Positions 27,102-39,873 of a stretch of 64,000 nucleotides of DNA are shown here, piece by piece. The first letter of the stretch is position 1, and each line of letters opens with the position of its first letter. Source of the DNA: Allacma fusca (taxonomy: Eukaryota; Arthropoda; Collembola; Symphypleona; Sminthuridae); NCBI GenBank assembly GCA_947179485.1, contig OX359248.1, forward strand, positions 52,648,386-52,712,385. Reading direction: 5' to 3'. The translations under genes were made by a program, and so were the position numbers. The notes below the pieces were generated by a model. It did no database searches. It was not told the DNA's origin and saw nothing but the letters and a program-made list of their open reading frames with translations.

Positions 27102-27552
27102 TGACCTTTGACCTGAGGATAAGAATGGGGTCGTTCATAAATTAGTTAGCATTCTGTGTATGTAGGGTTCTGTCCGTATACAAATGTGCTAAATATATCT
27201 TGTATAGACTGGAATTACGAGTTTGACCTGACCTGACCTTTGACCTTCGGCTGATACTGAACCATTCTTGGACTAATAGGTTGGACCTATTTGCATTGTC
27301 TTTAAGTATTAGGTACATACATGCATGTATCATACAAGAAATCCTATTGTGCATAAGCATGGTAACTTTTACTTGACCTATGACCTGCTAACTCCACCTG
27401 GCTCAGTTTTCTATAAACAGCTATGACCGGACCTTTGACCATTGAGGAAAATTCTTAAGAAAAGACCGAAGAACTATTTCAGTTTTACCGAATGCAGAGT
27501 AATAACATGACTTGAATTGACGCAATTTATTGAAAGGTCATGACCTTGACCT
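27102..27552. repeat. TGACCTTTGACCT cluster, minus orientation
   Basis: Perfect TGACCTTTGACCT occurs at 27102 and 27234, and TGACCTATGACCT at 27374. AGGTCATGACCT, a perfect inverted pair, occurs at 27535, overlapping TGACCTTGACCT at 27541. These are the DR1, IR0 and DR0 arrangements of the AGGTCA half-site bound by nuclear receptors in animals. GGTCA-rich repeats are common in this window, so binding is not implied. Confidence 0.6.
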
Positions 27553-28176
27553 AATTCATTGACCTTTCAAATCAGTAAGTAGATAATACAGAGAAAAGGA
27601 TAAAAGAATCCGTCAATTTGAATAATATTGTAAATTAACCAAAAGGTCATTATCTGGACCTGACCCTTTAGTAAAAACCGGATTAGTAATTTTAGTAGGA
27701 AATTTAGAGATATATGGAATATGCCCTATAACCTGAGGCTTGTAACTTGCTTATTTGTGTAGCGCGTGTTAATTCTCATAGGGTTATAATTTATACTTAT
27801 TTTTAGGACTGTACGACATACGTATGTACATGTAACCTAAAGCCTTAATAAAGTTCCTATTACAATTTGTTTACAAGCTTCCACGCTAACTACAATTTAA
27901 ATATACTTTATCAATTCCATTGTATGAAATGTAAAATAACGATAAAATAATACTAACCTTTGACCTCGTCTTGCAGCGACGTGGCTCCAGCCAATCGTTT
28001 GTTCGAACAAGATCAAAATACGTTTTTGACCTAATATACGCTCAGGTTTCCATTTTCATTTAACCTAGGTTATTCGACCCAGTTATTTTCTTGATGAAAG
28101 GTCATTACTCGCGCTTAAAAGTTCCTATAAGCTTGAAACTACATGAGCTCCTATGATATATTCTTCTTTCATTTCC

Positions 28177-28464
28177 AGGTCAAAGGTCAAGTTTCTCTGT
28201 TCATCAAACCCTTAAATATTTTTTAAAGCTTACATGCTACTGTCTAGGGTAAATCAAAATCCGTTTTGCATTGAGCTCATTTTCTCCAGCAATGCAACTC
28301 ACCCCGGTCAAAGGTGAGGTCATGGTAAGGTCAAAGGTAAACTCTTGCACTAGCTTTCTCAAATTCTTGAATATTATTGCTCTACATGGTCATACTCAGA
28401 GAAATCCGATTCTTTAATCAAAAATGCCGAGCCATTGCCTACATTCAATTGAGGTCAAAGGTCA
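28177..28464. repeat. AGGTCAAAGGTCA cluster, plus orientation
   Basis: Perfect AGGTCAAAGGTCA occurs at 28177 and 28452, with near matches CGGTCAAAGGTGA at 28305 and AGGTCAAAGGTAA at 28328. The orientation is opposite to the cluster at 27102-27552. Confidence 0.6.
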
Positions 28465-28469
28465 GGAGC

Positions 28470-31049
28470 CAATATTGATATTATTTATACCTTTTGGATT
28501 CGTATTTCATTTAGGTAATGCTAACATATGGTTGCGTGGTAATAAATCATTGTTTTCCAGGTTCTAACTTATGGTAATTAATTATAATAATTATAGATTA
28601 TAACTTATGATTATTCTGGTTACCTAGGTTATAACTAATGGTAACTTAGGTTATGCCTAAACATTGAAGTACAATTACCTCGGACTCCCAAGCACAGACA
28701 ATAATAAGGAAAAAAGTCAGATTTGTACGTTTAAGAATATTAGTATTTAAAAAAACACATCACAGCTTTCAATTTGCCGCAAAAATTCCCTCAACAGCGT
28801 AGAAAATCACTTTCATTAATTCACATTGAACACGCAAATTTGTTAATATTTCCCGTCCATTAATTACTATTTAGTAGGTTTTTTTACACGTCGAACACTA
28901 GCCCTTACGTACACTTATATGGGCAAATTAACATGTTAATTATAATATCAACCGGAAATATAAATTGCACCAATCCCACACCTTAGTCAAATTTCATATG
29001 TACATAATACATTTTAACCCTCATTGTTGGGACAAAATTTTCCCTATGAATTGGTTTAAAAATTCCAGACCAAATTACAGAAATGTTCGGAAACAATTAT
29101 CACTTTCTTTTAGACAGCGGACTCCGACCATTTGACACCCCCACCCCCATTAAAAGCAAGTCCCATAAAACTTTTTTACTGATTTTTATCCGTCGCCCAA
29201 ATACGTTATTTTTTCACGGAGTCATACCATTTTTAGTTATATTTAGCGTCTTTTAGGGGTGCCTTTATAGCAAAAGTGCACTGCAAAAATTTTCAGTTAT
29301 GATCGGACCCAACTGTTGGGACACTTGCAAATGAGTACTTATAGTTTCTGGCATAAATGTATCCGTTGATATTGAATTTCTTCAATAATTTAAAAATCCA
29401 TTCACACTTGAGTACAATAGCGTTTTATATGGTTAGAGTTAGAAATATTTAAATTTTCACGGGAAGATTTTACATGATCGGCTCAAAATGTTTGATCCTA
29501 TTAAATCCACTTTTTTTAAAGAAAACACTGCTATGAAGGAAATTAATAACCTCGTCAAAGGTACAGTCACGATTTTTCTTGCCATTTATATAGTTTCAAG
29601 AAATTCGGGCAAATTTTATGAAATTCAAAGGATGTGTCAGAAAATTTATTGTTGGTTTGGGGAAACCAGTTTCAAATTTATTTGTGTCATTTTTAGGAAA
29701 CCCAAATCTTTTTGTTTGAATCACGCCTTTTTTAAGGAATTTAGAGTTGTTCAGGAACTGGTTTTTTTGATGAAATTTTGTCAATATTAGAAATTTTTGC
29801 TGCTTGAACAAAAATCGGTTGGGGATTTCAAAACTTAATTAGTTTTTCAAAGGATATTATTTGTTTTGAAGTTTTTTTGCGTTTTCAGTCATTTTTGAAA
29901 AACTGTTCTGTTGTCAGGAATCGTTCGCTTTAAAAATGAATTCAATTTATGGTTGATGCTCACTTTTTTACGATTTAGAAAATGACAGGATTTCGAATAA
30001 AATTTCCTCACATTTTCTCCATGAATATTTACGCTGTCGGGTTTAATTTCGTTTTCAGCTCGATTTGGATTCAGATTCTTGTCAATGACTTTAATGGGGA
30101 AATGACACTTAGCTCCAGTTTCCTCATTTTTATTTCTCTCTTCCTGCATAAAATTTCCTGGCCACGTCCAAAGGTTGAGGTTGAACAAAGATGTATTGTG
30201 AATTTTCTTGTTGGAAAATGCAATTCCCTGTTTCCCCATTGCTAGTTTCAATGGCATTTCCATTCCATTTGGTGTCGAAAACGCCTGAGAAAAAATGGGA
30301 TGATTAAATAGCGTAAGAGGAAAAGCTGGCAGTCCTTTTTTTTGTACACGAGTGTAATATTTCCGCCCGTCAAAATGGGTCGTTGCTTGAGGAAAAAATT
30401 GGGAAAATTCAAGAAATAAATAATACGTTGAAAACAATTTCTCTGGCGTGTGAAACGATGACGTTGAATTTCATGGAATTTTTGCAACTGCAGATGGTTT
30501 TCAATGCAATTGCACTTCTCAGTGGTGCTTTTCTTTTTCAAAGAATGTGCATTTTCCCCATTTCTCCTTGAACTTTCTCCAACGTTTTTCCATTTGGTCT
30601 CAAAATTTCCCTTGGACTTGAAGAGCCCTATTATTTTCCATCCATACGGGGGGAACTGGCTGGCAAAGAGGAATCTTTTCTGGTGAAAATTGATTTTCCT
30701 GCGTCAATTTTAGGCCTTTCAATGGTTAATAAATTTTGAAGTACTAGGACTCTCCCTGACGTATTATTTACTCAAGGAAAAAATGACGGAAATGTTTTCT
30801 TGTTTTCGGCAAATTTAATGAAAGTAGGAAAAGCCGTTTGTGAATCCTGGGAAATGGTTTATTTGAGCAGAGTATGGTTCCGTACTTTCGTTGGATATGC
30901 CCGCATTAAGTTTTACAGTTGTTGCAGTTTGATTTTATATTTTCTGTTCGTATAGAATTTAATAGGAAATTTTCGTGGAACAATGGGTTATATTTATGTA
31001 ATTCAACGTCATTTGATGGGGGCGGAGGTTCACACCGATTCGGATGGTT
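28470..31049. other. no gene recognised
   Basis: Intergenic sequence 3' of dpr with one MITE at 29115. A 182-codon minus-strand frame (30437-29889) looks like chance: it has no domain or repeat and is low in diagnostic residues. Confidence 0.55.
29115..29283. mobile_element. TA-CAGT MITE copy
   Basis: Left CAGCGGACTCCGACCATTTG then ACACCCCCACCCCC; right inward CAGTGCACTTTTGCTATAAA then GGCACCCCTAAAAG. 169 bp. Confidence 0.75.
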
Positions 31050-31600
31050 CTCAGTTGGTACGTATTTACTCCCATAGATTTCAATGGAATGGTTGTGCTT
31101 CATGGATTTAAATGGAACATATTTTCTCATGTTTTTAAATTGGGTTCGTATTTCCCCTTGTTTTTATATATCACGTTCTCATATTCGTCTGTTTTTGAAC
31201 GGGTCACTATTTTTTCACATGGATTTAAATGCTAGGGAATTTTTTCACCCGTATAAAATGGGACAATGTTTTATTCCAAAGAATTAAAGGGGACACTATT
31301 TTCTCCCATGTATTTCAATGGAGCACTATTTTCCCCAGCATTTGACTATGTGAAAATTTTCACGTGTATTTCAAACAGGATATTGTTTTCCGATGTATTC
31401 AAATTGGGCTTGTTTTCCCTAAAATATTTAAACAGAGTGTGTTTTCCCATGTACTAAATAGTAAGTATGCACTCACATGGATTTAAAGGTATTCCCCCGT
31501 AGTTAAATAAACCGTATGTACTCACACGTCTGTAGATGACACACTCGAATATATTAATACCCATTTATATAGATACATATGTACTCCCATGCATTTAAAC
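31050..31600. repeat. degenerate repeat, about 30-35 bp, CCATGTATTTAAATGG type
   Basis: Irregular units contain CCCATGTATTTCAATGGAGC and ACTATTTTC in varied forms (CATGGATTTAAATGGAAC, TTCTCATGTTTTTAAATTGG). A looser relative may occur at 37.9-38.5 kb, where TATAAATGGGACC and TTTATGGGACC recur. It yields spurious open frames. Confidence 0.6.
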
Positions 31601-31801
31601 GACAAATATGCACACACAAATTTTCATCCCAAGTACATTTATGATTTTACATGTAATTAAATAGCAATGTCACATTTCCCTCCACTCAAATATTCCCCAA
31701 ATATTCTATTTACTTTTTACATAGGAAAAAATTCCAAGACGCCATTTTCATTCTTGCAAGCACCAATACCTGAAAAATTGTTGGGGGATGAAGCTAGTAT
31801 T

Positions 31802-31837
31802 TTTATTCGCACTCGTCGTTATGTCTTCACATTTATT
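31802..31837 (-). other. dpr: candidate poly(A) signals of dpr
   Basis: Two AATAAA hexamers on the minus strand (31837-31832 and 31807-31802) lie 320-355 nt after the stop codon. AATAAA is frequent by chance in such AT-rich sequence, so this only suggests where the 3' UTR could end. Confidence 0.3.
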
Positions 31838-32156
31838 TTCTGTAAATAATTTTTTCCTCTGAAATCTTATTTCAAAATTTTATCTCGACGGCTGCCCCAT
31901 TTCCCCCATAATAGTGTATCTATATAGCATTAGGGCCATTTACAACGATATCAAATACACACAATATTTTGTACGGTAACATTTTCACTCGGGAATTTCA
32001 CTTTTGAAATTTATCCGTCACTTTTTGGTTTTTTTTGACGTTCCTTTTTTGCACACACGAATATTTTTATATAGAAATACGTCCGGGATTTTTAATAATT
32101 TCTGGGGCTGTCCAATTTTTTCTCCACGTTTTGGTATTTTTGTGGAATTAGCACGG

Positions 32157-32281
32157 TCACGTGAGAGGCAAGGGCCAGTAGAAAAGATGAGATAGGAGGA
32201 AGATGAGAAATACATTTTGCCATATAAACATCGAGTAGTTGGAGCCACTCGAGCCTTGCTGCATTGCTGCGGGATGTTCCC
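32157..32281 (-). CDS. dpr: dpr exon D: terminal exon, GEHPAAMQ and hydrophobic GPI-type tail
   Basis: This short terminal exon is too short and too spliced to stand out as an open frame. The acceptor is ttgttaattacag before GGGAACATCC; its first two bases complete Gly217. It then encodes EHPAAMQQGSSGSNYS, followed by MFIWQNVFLIFLLSHLFYW, then PLPLT and TGA. (G)EHPAAMQ directly after HVLN is the conserved end of Dpr ectodomains, so the exon assignment is firm. The small residues G226-N231 followed by about 20 hydrophobic residues and no cytoplasmic domain suit GPI anchoring; a single membrane pass with an almost absent tail is the alternative. N231-Y-S is a possible sequon. Confidence 0.95.
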
Positions 32282-32389
32282 CTGTAATTAACAATAATTT
32301 CAAGTGTTAGTGCATACTTAAGTAGGTCATACATTCCCTCTAAAGATTAATTCCGGTTCCTGAATTGTATCAAGAGCTTCAGCTATTAA

Positions 32390-32690
32390 TGGTGGAAATG
32401 ACCTCAACACGCATTTTATCCTGAACTTAACCAAAAGGTGAATTTTATGTTAACATGAGGTTTAAAGCGATCCTTTTCTTCAAACCTTAACTTAAAATGC
32501 AAGAATTTGGCATTGGCCTGACCATGGATTAAAACGAACCCTGACCTGCACTTGACCTGTTTTTGGATTATCCTCACAACAAACTTGAACTGCATGGTTA
32601 CCTTAATCGGAAAAAATCAAGGACTGAATTGGGCCTAAATTGACCCGAATTTGACCTGATTTTGATCCAAATTTGATCTGAGTGCGAATT
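32390..32690. repeat. TTGACCTGA-rich degenerate sequence in dpr intron C-D
   Basis: Many half-site-like words recur irregularly (CTTGACCTG, TTTGACCTGATTTTGATCC, AATTTGATCTG). Similar stretches lie at 42110-42260 and 62640-62960, the last containing TGACCTCTGACCT at 62662. Confidence 0.5.
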
Positions 32691-33406
32691 TACTCAAACA
32701 TTATTGTGAACATCAAGAGAGACGAATAACATTGTCTCACAAACATACTTTTATTTCGACCTCCTCGAATTCTTTTGACCCGAACACATAACTCGGGCAC
32801 AATTTGAAATTAGCCTACATCGATGCAAGTCAAGTTTGACCCCTTTTAAAATCGAACACTCATCAGATGGAAGGGTGACCTGATTTGAAAACAGCCATTT
32901 TAGCCGGGAACTTCAAAAGCTGGATACAAAATCTTACAGCTAAGGGCCTACTATGCATCTGCATCGGTGGGAATGGAACTTGAATCGGCAACTTCGATTT
33001 TGCATTTAACTTCCCTTTTCCTTGCAAAAGGGCTCGGGAGCTGTGAGTGAGTGTAAATTTATGGAAATACAGCATGAGCAAGTAATTTTGTGGGGCTTAA
33101 GGGAGCCTGCATGGAGGAGAAGTGAGAAAATCCGAGGAGAAGAGGAACACGGAATGAGCTGCGGATTGGTTAAAAACTTTAATTAAAAAAATCACTCCAG
33201 AAAGGGAAAGAAAGTGAGGTGAGCGAGACATGGCTGAGACTTCAAGTAGGAATGAAGCACGCGTCGCGAGCTTAAATATCAAAAGAAACCTAAAATCGGA
33301 TAGGAACGGAACTTGATAAAAAAAAGTTTCAACTTTTTCCATCAACCTGTCCCATTTGTAACCTCCACGCTTCCCAATAGGGTGTGTGTGCATACGCTCA
33401 CATCTA

Positions 33407-33607
33407 CAGTGTAACCTCTCTCTAGGCATCACTACCAAGAGACACTTTTATTAAGTAAAGCTCGACTATTCCATGCACTTAAATTCCATTTGCAAGGGAA
33501 TTATCGTTAAAAGAAATCTCCGTGGATAGGTAATTACAGTTTCGTTATAAGGGATTCTTGTTCTTGTGCAATCTCTTGTTATTAGGGGGCATTATAATAG
33601 TGCACTT
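33407..33607. mobile_element. TA-CAGT MITE copy inside dpr intron C-D
   Basis: Left CAGTGTAACCTCTCTCTAGG with TA; right inward AAAGTGCACTATTATAATGC then CCCCTAATAACAAG. The interior repeats the end motif (TTTCGTTATAAGGGATTC), as in the tandem end-like units at 45692. Confidence 0.75.
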
Positions 33608-33840
33608 TGGCTACTGTTTATTATGAAGCCCTGAAAAAGAGATTTAACTTCATGTAACATAATAATTTATGTACATACACAACAAAGTATAATTTTTATA
33701 TGCAAGGAAGTTACTCATCAAATTATTTTTACTACAAAATAATGAATAAGACTGTCTTTAGCACTAATTTCTAGCAAATATTTCTGGCTATATGGAAAAA
33801 AGGAGCCTCTGAAAGAGGTCCTACGAGAGAGATTATACGA

Positions 33841-34000
33841 CAGCTTTGGGCGCGGTTACATCAAAACAGTACAAAATACTTGCTTTTATAATGGGAGTAT
33901 CTAAACGTGGGCTAAATAGGAAGTTTTCAAAATTTTTGCCTACTGGAGACTGGACTGTAAATCGTCTTACAAGGACTCCTTGTATAAAGGTAATACACTG
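33841..34000. mobile_element. possible TA-CAGT MITE copy inside dpr intron C-D
   Basis: The right end is clear with TA (inward CAGTGTATTACCTTTATACA then AGGAGTCCTTGTAAG). The left boundary is guessed at CAGCTTTGGGCGCGGTTAC. Confidence 0.45.
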
Positions 34001-34424
34001 TAATTTTTGCATGACGTCTGGAAACGAATTTCACAAGAGCAAGGATCCTATCTACATATAAGGACGATTGGAAAGCGAAACTTTGGTTCACTATGCCCCT
34101 GAAAAGGTGTGAGAGGACTTGTTCCTACGCAATGTCTCCTCCAGTCACACTTTATTATTGCTTCGAGTGAGGTAATAAAGATATGGGGAAAAAATCTGCT
34201 CCCAACAAAGCCTTATATTTTCTTCTTTCCCAACTACTTTTCTCACGTTGCTTTCAATTTAACCCTGACGTCCAACATGTTTTGTAAACTTCCACTTATC
34301 GTATTTGGCCCTCGTTTGTTCCAACCTTCGAAAAGAAAACTTTCTCTGTGAGTGATCCCGCAACTTTCAAATCCCGTTACTGACACTGCTTCCATTCACT
34401 ACCTATCTACACATATCCGTATCT

Positions 34425-34442
34425 ACTCTCTCTCTCTCTCTC
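34425..34442. repeat. (CT)n microsatellite in dpr intron C-D
   Basis: A CT run of about 16 bases, transcribed as (AG)n in the dpr pre-mRNA. Confidence 0.95.
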
Positions 34443-35124
34443 ATGTCAAACTATACGCAAGGAATACATACGTCCGCTAACTAAAACATAAAGTGCAATC
34501 TCCCTGTAAAGACCCTTGTGAAGGAAGCAAAATTTCACCTTTAAGATCCTATGATAGAGAAAAAATTACAAAACAAATCTATGGAAATTTATGCAGGACT
34601 TTTTCCCCTACAAACGAAGCTCGTTTCACAATACATTCGTAAACTTCACCTGGACTTTAAAGTAGATACATGCCCTCAAGTATCTGTTTACATGTCTTCA
34701 TACAACAGAAGATTTCCACGAATTAGTTTTCACATGCTTGAGGGTCCGTGTGTGTGGCGATGGGTAGGAAATAAATAGAATTTTATTCAGTATAGCAAAA
34801 CCACTTTATAAAGGCGCCCCACATTTTAAAAAAGAAACCTTTGAAGTATCCGTTATTAAGAGCCCAATGGGTACATTTTCCTCTAGAAACTCTAATTTAG
34901 CTTTGTTACAACGGCTTCGTAAGGAGGTCCCTCACAGGGAATTTTTTTTCCGAGGAAATATTCCTGTTTGGAAATTTTGAATTTGGAGTAATGGTTGGCA
35001 TAGAGGTAACAAAATGCTTTTATAAATAGATTGCTTATAGCAATGGTTTCCTGTACATTTATATTTGCGTGTATGGTATTTCGGGGGGTTTATTTTAAAT
35101 GAGGAGTTGCGAAAAAAAACTGAC

Positions 35125-35248
35125 CATTGAGCACGTGTAACATAACGCTGGCTGAATCCAAGTTGGACGGGGCACATGTGTAATTGCCCGAGTCCCGTTT
35201 CTCAGTCGACTTAATGACCAGTATCCCAATTGTGGTATCAGAAGTCAC
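35125..35248 (-). CDS. dpr: dpr exon C: second half of Ig2
   Basis: This exon encodes residues 176-216 plus the first base of Gly217. The acceptor is tctatttttcag before GTGACT (phase 0) and the donor is CTCAATG followed by gtcagt (phase 1). The peptide runs VTSDTTIGILVIKSTEKRDS, then GNYTCAPSNLDSASVMLHVL and N. DSGNYTC holds the second Ig2 cysteine (200), and APSNxDxASVxxHVLN is the classical last strand of Dpr Ig2. N197-Y-T is a sequon. Joined to exon B, the distance from WYH to YTC fits the family, so no further exon is needed between them. The phase-1 end is completed by GG at the start of exon D. Confidence 0.95.
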
Positions 35249-38096
35249 CTGAAAAATAGAAAAACAAGTCATTTATTATTCTTTCAGTATCAATTTCTTT
35301 CTCCGTGTCTTTATTCAAAATTTTACCAAATGCATCAAATATACGCTCTCGATATAAAATTCACACCGTTTGAGTAATATTATTCTTCCTTCATTTAACA
35401 ATTTTCTCCATGTAATAGTGCCTTATTGGAATAAAATATTTCCATTGAAAACTCCCTAATAAATGAATTTTCTCTTTAACGACAAAATTTGTTTGAACAA
35501 TGTCGTTTTTACTACTGTGACATTTTCCCGCCTTATAAGAGCAAAGTTTGTAGGTTCGTAGTGACAGTCAGTTGGTGTGTTGGAGATTTTTGTCATAGAG
35601 TGAGGGCACTGTGTACAGATTTTACAGCATATTTACAGCAATCAAGAAGAAATTAACCAGAGCATAATCTAAAAAATTGTCGTTCAGAATCAAAACGACT
35701 TTTTCAACTGAAATTCCCTCCTTATGTCTCGTTGGCGCAATTCCGCCCCGAAAATATTCACCAAAATAGTTTTCAGTTTCGGATGTCTTGACATTTGTAG
35801 GTTTAATATTTTGAACGGGAAATATTTATAGATTTGAAGGGACAAAAGTGAGAGTTGAAGGAGTGTCTCTAGACAACAGATAGTGAGTAAGGGGCGATGT
35901 AGTGCAAGAAAGTGTTGAAAGGTTGCGTCAGAAATAAAATGGGAGGAAAGGCAAATGCGATTTTTTTTGTTGGAGTAAAGAGAAAATGCGAAATGGAAAA
36001 ATACATTCATAAATGTTTATTACATATGTGAAGGAACATTCGGGGACGGTTAAGGAGAGGAAATTGACTGCATTCCAAAAGTGAGCCGATGAAGCTGCAG
36101 GGAAGGAGAAAGGAAGCGCCAAGCACGAGCCAGCCGGTGGGAGTATTATCTTTCTTAGAATTTATACAGTAAGCTCAGGCTGTACTGGATGCGCATTGTG
36201 CAATTAAAATCGATTGCCAAATTTTTATGAGCGCTACAAAATATTAATGGAATATTAAATGGTAGTGTTTTGCCCCAGAAAATATATTTTGGAGATAGAT
36301 TTGCCTTGGATTTTCCAGTTGCCGCTACAAGGAGGTTTGACGGGAATTTGGCGGTAGGAAAGGGAACAGAGCCGCAGTCATAACTAATAATTGCCCTCGC
36401 TTTATCCTCTGTATCTGGAAGGACGGATTTCGATTTGTAGTCAAGAGAACTACAGACACTTCAAAGGAATCAAATGTTCTTGTTTTCAAATCTCTCCTTC
36501 CGTTTATATACTCCCAGTTTGTACAGGGTTCCGGGGGAAACTTTCCATTCTCCAGTTTTGACATACAATTGAGTTGAAATATGGGTCTGAGTAAATTTAT
36601 TACATACTACAGTACATTTTCAACATCAAAAGGAAAAATTATCTTAATTATGAAAAAATCATAAAATCGAGTTGCTTTTGCACTCTTAAAAGTATAAAGC
36701 AGTACGCACAACATTTTCTTTTGTAGACAGCTTTTAAGAATTTTCGCCAAAATTTGATATTTTAAAAATTCAAAACGGCATGTATTCAGTACTTTTAGAC
36801 TCCTTTCTCGCTTTATAAAAGTTCGTAAGCTATTTCTCTTAAAATTTATTAGAGCTGATTAATAATCATACGATATAGATAGGTAATTACATTTCCAAGT
36901 TTATTTTCTTATCAAAATATCACTTTTTGTATTCAAGCATTCAATATCGTTCAAATGTATGTCAAATTTGATATAATTTCTGAAAATATCAACGACCTTT
37001 ATTTCCTATAGAAATCCAAAGTGGGTGAAAGGGGTTTTTGAATTGGAAAGTGTCGAGACATTTTTCCATAGGTAAGGACATGAATGTCTTAATTTTTGGG
37101 CACACGAGGGGGTAGTAACATTTTTGGACAACCCTGTAATAATGTGCGTTGGAGTGAGCCGCCTGTAGTCACGAAAGTCAAGGATATTTCCAAATTTTTT
37201 GCATAAAATTTTTAATGAAAAGCGGCTCTCCTGCGGAGTTCAAAAATATTCCTTTGCGTTTCTCCATTTGAAAGTTTTGTCGGGGCTGGGAAGAATCAAG
37301 GTGAAAGTTATGGGCATGTTTGTACGCTTCCGCCCGCTCTTTCTCCCTGTAATTGTGTCTTGAATGGGAAGAAATCATAGCACGAGAGACTCCAGTGGAT
37401 TTTTAATCCTAGAATTTCCCTATTTACAATTTCTCTACTTTGAACTTCCAATACGCTCCAAGATACGGAATTTAAATTACATGTAGATATGAATTGCTAT
37501 TATGAATTGCTATTCTCAAAGTCATGATTTTAGTTGGTTTTTATATTTGTGCTTTAAAAGATCTACATGTGCAAGTACCTGTTCAAAATACATATTTCGG
37601 TTTCATTACAACACTGAGAAATATACACTTGAGAAATACGACTTTTATTAGAGTTTTGAGTTCCAAGAAGTTAAAATTATTAAATGTGAATAAAATTTAA
37701 TTTTAAATGATTCTGTTTTATTTTTTCCCTTGCAATTGCATGGAATTAAATGGAACTGTCCCTAAGAAATTTTTGCCATGAAAGAGAAATCTCTCCAATA
37801 AAAATGAGTCTGTTGGAAAAGGAGTTTACTGTATCAAATTTACAAGGACAGTGTGGGTTGCTGATTCTACAAGAAAAAAAAAATTTGAATGACAAATGGC
37901 TCAAGTTTTCCTCCACACGTGGAATCAAATTTCTTCCCAGTCGTGTTTTTTCCTGTATATAAATGGGACCGTATTTCACACATTTTTCTACCAGTTTGCA
38001 TGCATATGGGCCCGGGGAAAAAAACAAGTGGGGATTTTTGTGGATATGTAAAACATGCCCTTCCTTTGTACTATTGGGTTCTTGGTTCGAGGTGGA

Positions 38097-38136
38097 AAAT
38101 AATAATAATGGTAGTAAAAGTAATAATAATAATAAA
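38097..38136. repeat. (AAT)n microsatellite in dpr intron B-C
   Basis: AAT repeats interrupted once by GGTAGTAAAAGT. Confidence 0.9.
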
Positions 38137-38787
38137 ACACAATGCAGACATGAATTTCAAATGTTGGAGCGCATGTTGGCGTGGAGAGAGGAAATTTGCC
38201 CAAGACGTTTTTTTCCCTTTCCAGTCCGAAAATAAAAAAAAGAGGAACGAGAAATCAATCAATAATTCATTTCTACAACTTTTCCATAGCAGGTGGCATG
38301 TGGGGCGAGAAGAAAAAACCAAATCAACATCTTTTCATAATCTCCGTCCCCTGCTGAACAATTTTCTTCCCTGTGAAATCACCTTTACATACCCCATTTT
38401 TCCTCCCTATAAAAAATCTATATGGCAGGGGAAAAAAAATTTACGGGCATATTTATGGGACCAAGTATTTCAAAATTCAGTGTGCGCCATAACTTTCCTG
38501 AATATCAATTTTTGCCGAGCCCACAAAATTTTTTAAGCACTCGCTGGACACAACTGGAGTGTGTGGAGGAGAAAGTCCAGCAATTGGGAACGATGGGGAA
38601 AAATGGCTAGGATTTTTTTCTAGTAAGGAAACCCAGTGGGGAAAAAATTCTGGAGTACTTTTCACTTCCAAATAGCAATTCATTTTATCTTATCTGTGGT
38701 CACATTTGAAGCTGGTCAATTTTTTTGGCGTCTCTGGAAACTGAGACGGACTGAGGAAATACTACAGCAGGGTTTTAAAAATGCTTA

Positions 38788-38822
38788 CAGTGTAGTCTTG
38801 CTATGGAGAACCCATATTTATA
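38788..38822. mobile_element. solo MITE end in dpr intron B-C
   Basis: CAGTGTAGTCTTGCTATGGA then GAACCC after TA; right partner not recognised. Confidence 0.5.
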
Positions 38823-39758
38823 TTGAATTCTCTTTACAAAGGAAGAAAAATCTGAGCGTATAAGTATATATCACATTAATTCTCCCTTTTGGTTCCACGT
38901 AGCAAAATTTGACGTAAATTTGTGACATATTTTGTAAATTATTTGAAATATGTTTCAAAACGCTTGTTAAGGATTTTGGGGAAATTTTGAATGTTTTTCG
39001 GGCCAGTTTTTGATTTTCACACCCAATTTTTGTGTTATAATTGCTAAATAAAAGTGTCACACTTTATTATTAATTTAAATTAGGATTAATTTCTCTGACA
39101 TTTAATGAGAAAAAAATTCTTGCAAGGAAATCCATTGAAGCAAATTTGCTACGGTTTTCAAGTTTTTTCAACGTAAATTAAAATTGTGATAATTGTGAGA
39201 AAAACCGAGAATAAGTTGGACCTCAAAATTTTCACGTTTTTGTTATACTAAGAAATATTGTCCCACTGAGATGAATTCTAACCAGGCTATATACACTCTC
39301 AAATTTCGGGATTGAAATGATAGGTGTGTGGAAGATTGGGTGCTACAATTGTAGTGTTTCTAAATATGTACATCCCACGTTAGAGATTAGGGACTGAACA
39401 ACGTAGAAAATCAGGGCGAAAGGTGCATGGGAGGCTTCCATCACGCTCCCAAAATATTTCCCTTTTACGATCCATTTACGACTACGACTAGTTCGTCCAA
39501 TGACGCCAAAATCCTCTCCTCAACACTCCGCTCTACTTGTCGTTCAATCACAGACCTGTAGTTACGACCCTCGAACACATTTCACCTTTATACGCCTCGC
39601 ATACAATAGGAGCTTTGTAAACCGGACCTCCTCAACTCCCTACTACTCTTTTTCGTCTTTGGCCCAGAGAATGTTCGTCCCCTCGAGGATAGCATCACTT
39701 ATTTAACAAACAGTGAAAGTTTTGCTCGTTTAGACAGAATCTTTACGGTGAGCATGCA

Positions 39759-39873
39759 CAGTACTTTGCATCCAAGTAGAGGAACATCCTTCATTGTGGC
39801 GCCACTTTCTCCCCTGAACCTGGTCATGAGTGAAAAGGCTTTCCAACAGATATCCTCGTTATGGTAGCGACTG
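39759..39873. mobile_element. TA-CAGT MITE copy, short, in dpr intron B-C
   Basis: The right end is strong with TA (inward CAGTCGCTACCATAACGAGG). The left end CAGTACTTTGCATCCAAGT is weaker. Confidence 0.5.

Noticed and set aside
29889-30437. 182-codon open frame, minus strand
   Set aside because: No recognisable motif, no splice context and low-complexity T-rich surroundings; consistent with chance.
37889-38536. 215-codon open frame, plus strand
   Set aside because: No domain; overlaps loose TATAAATGGGACC-type repeats and an (AAT)n run; lies inside a dpr intron on the opposite strand.
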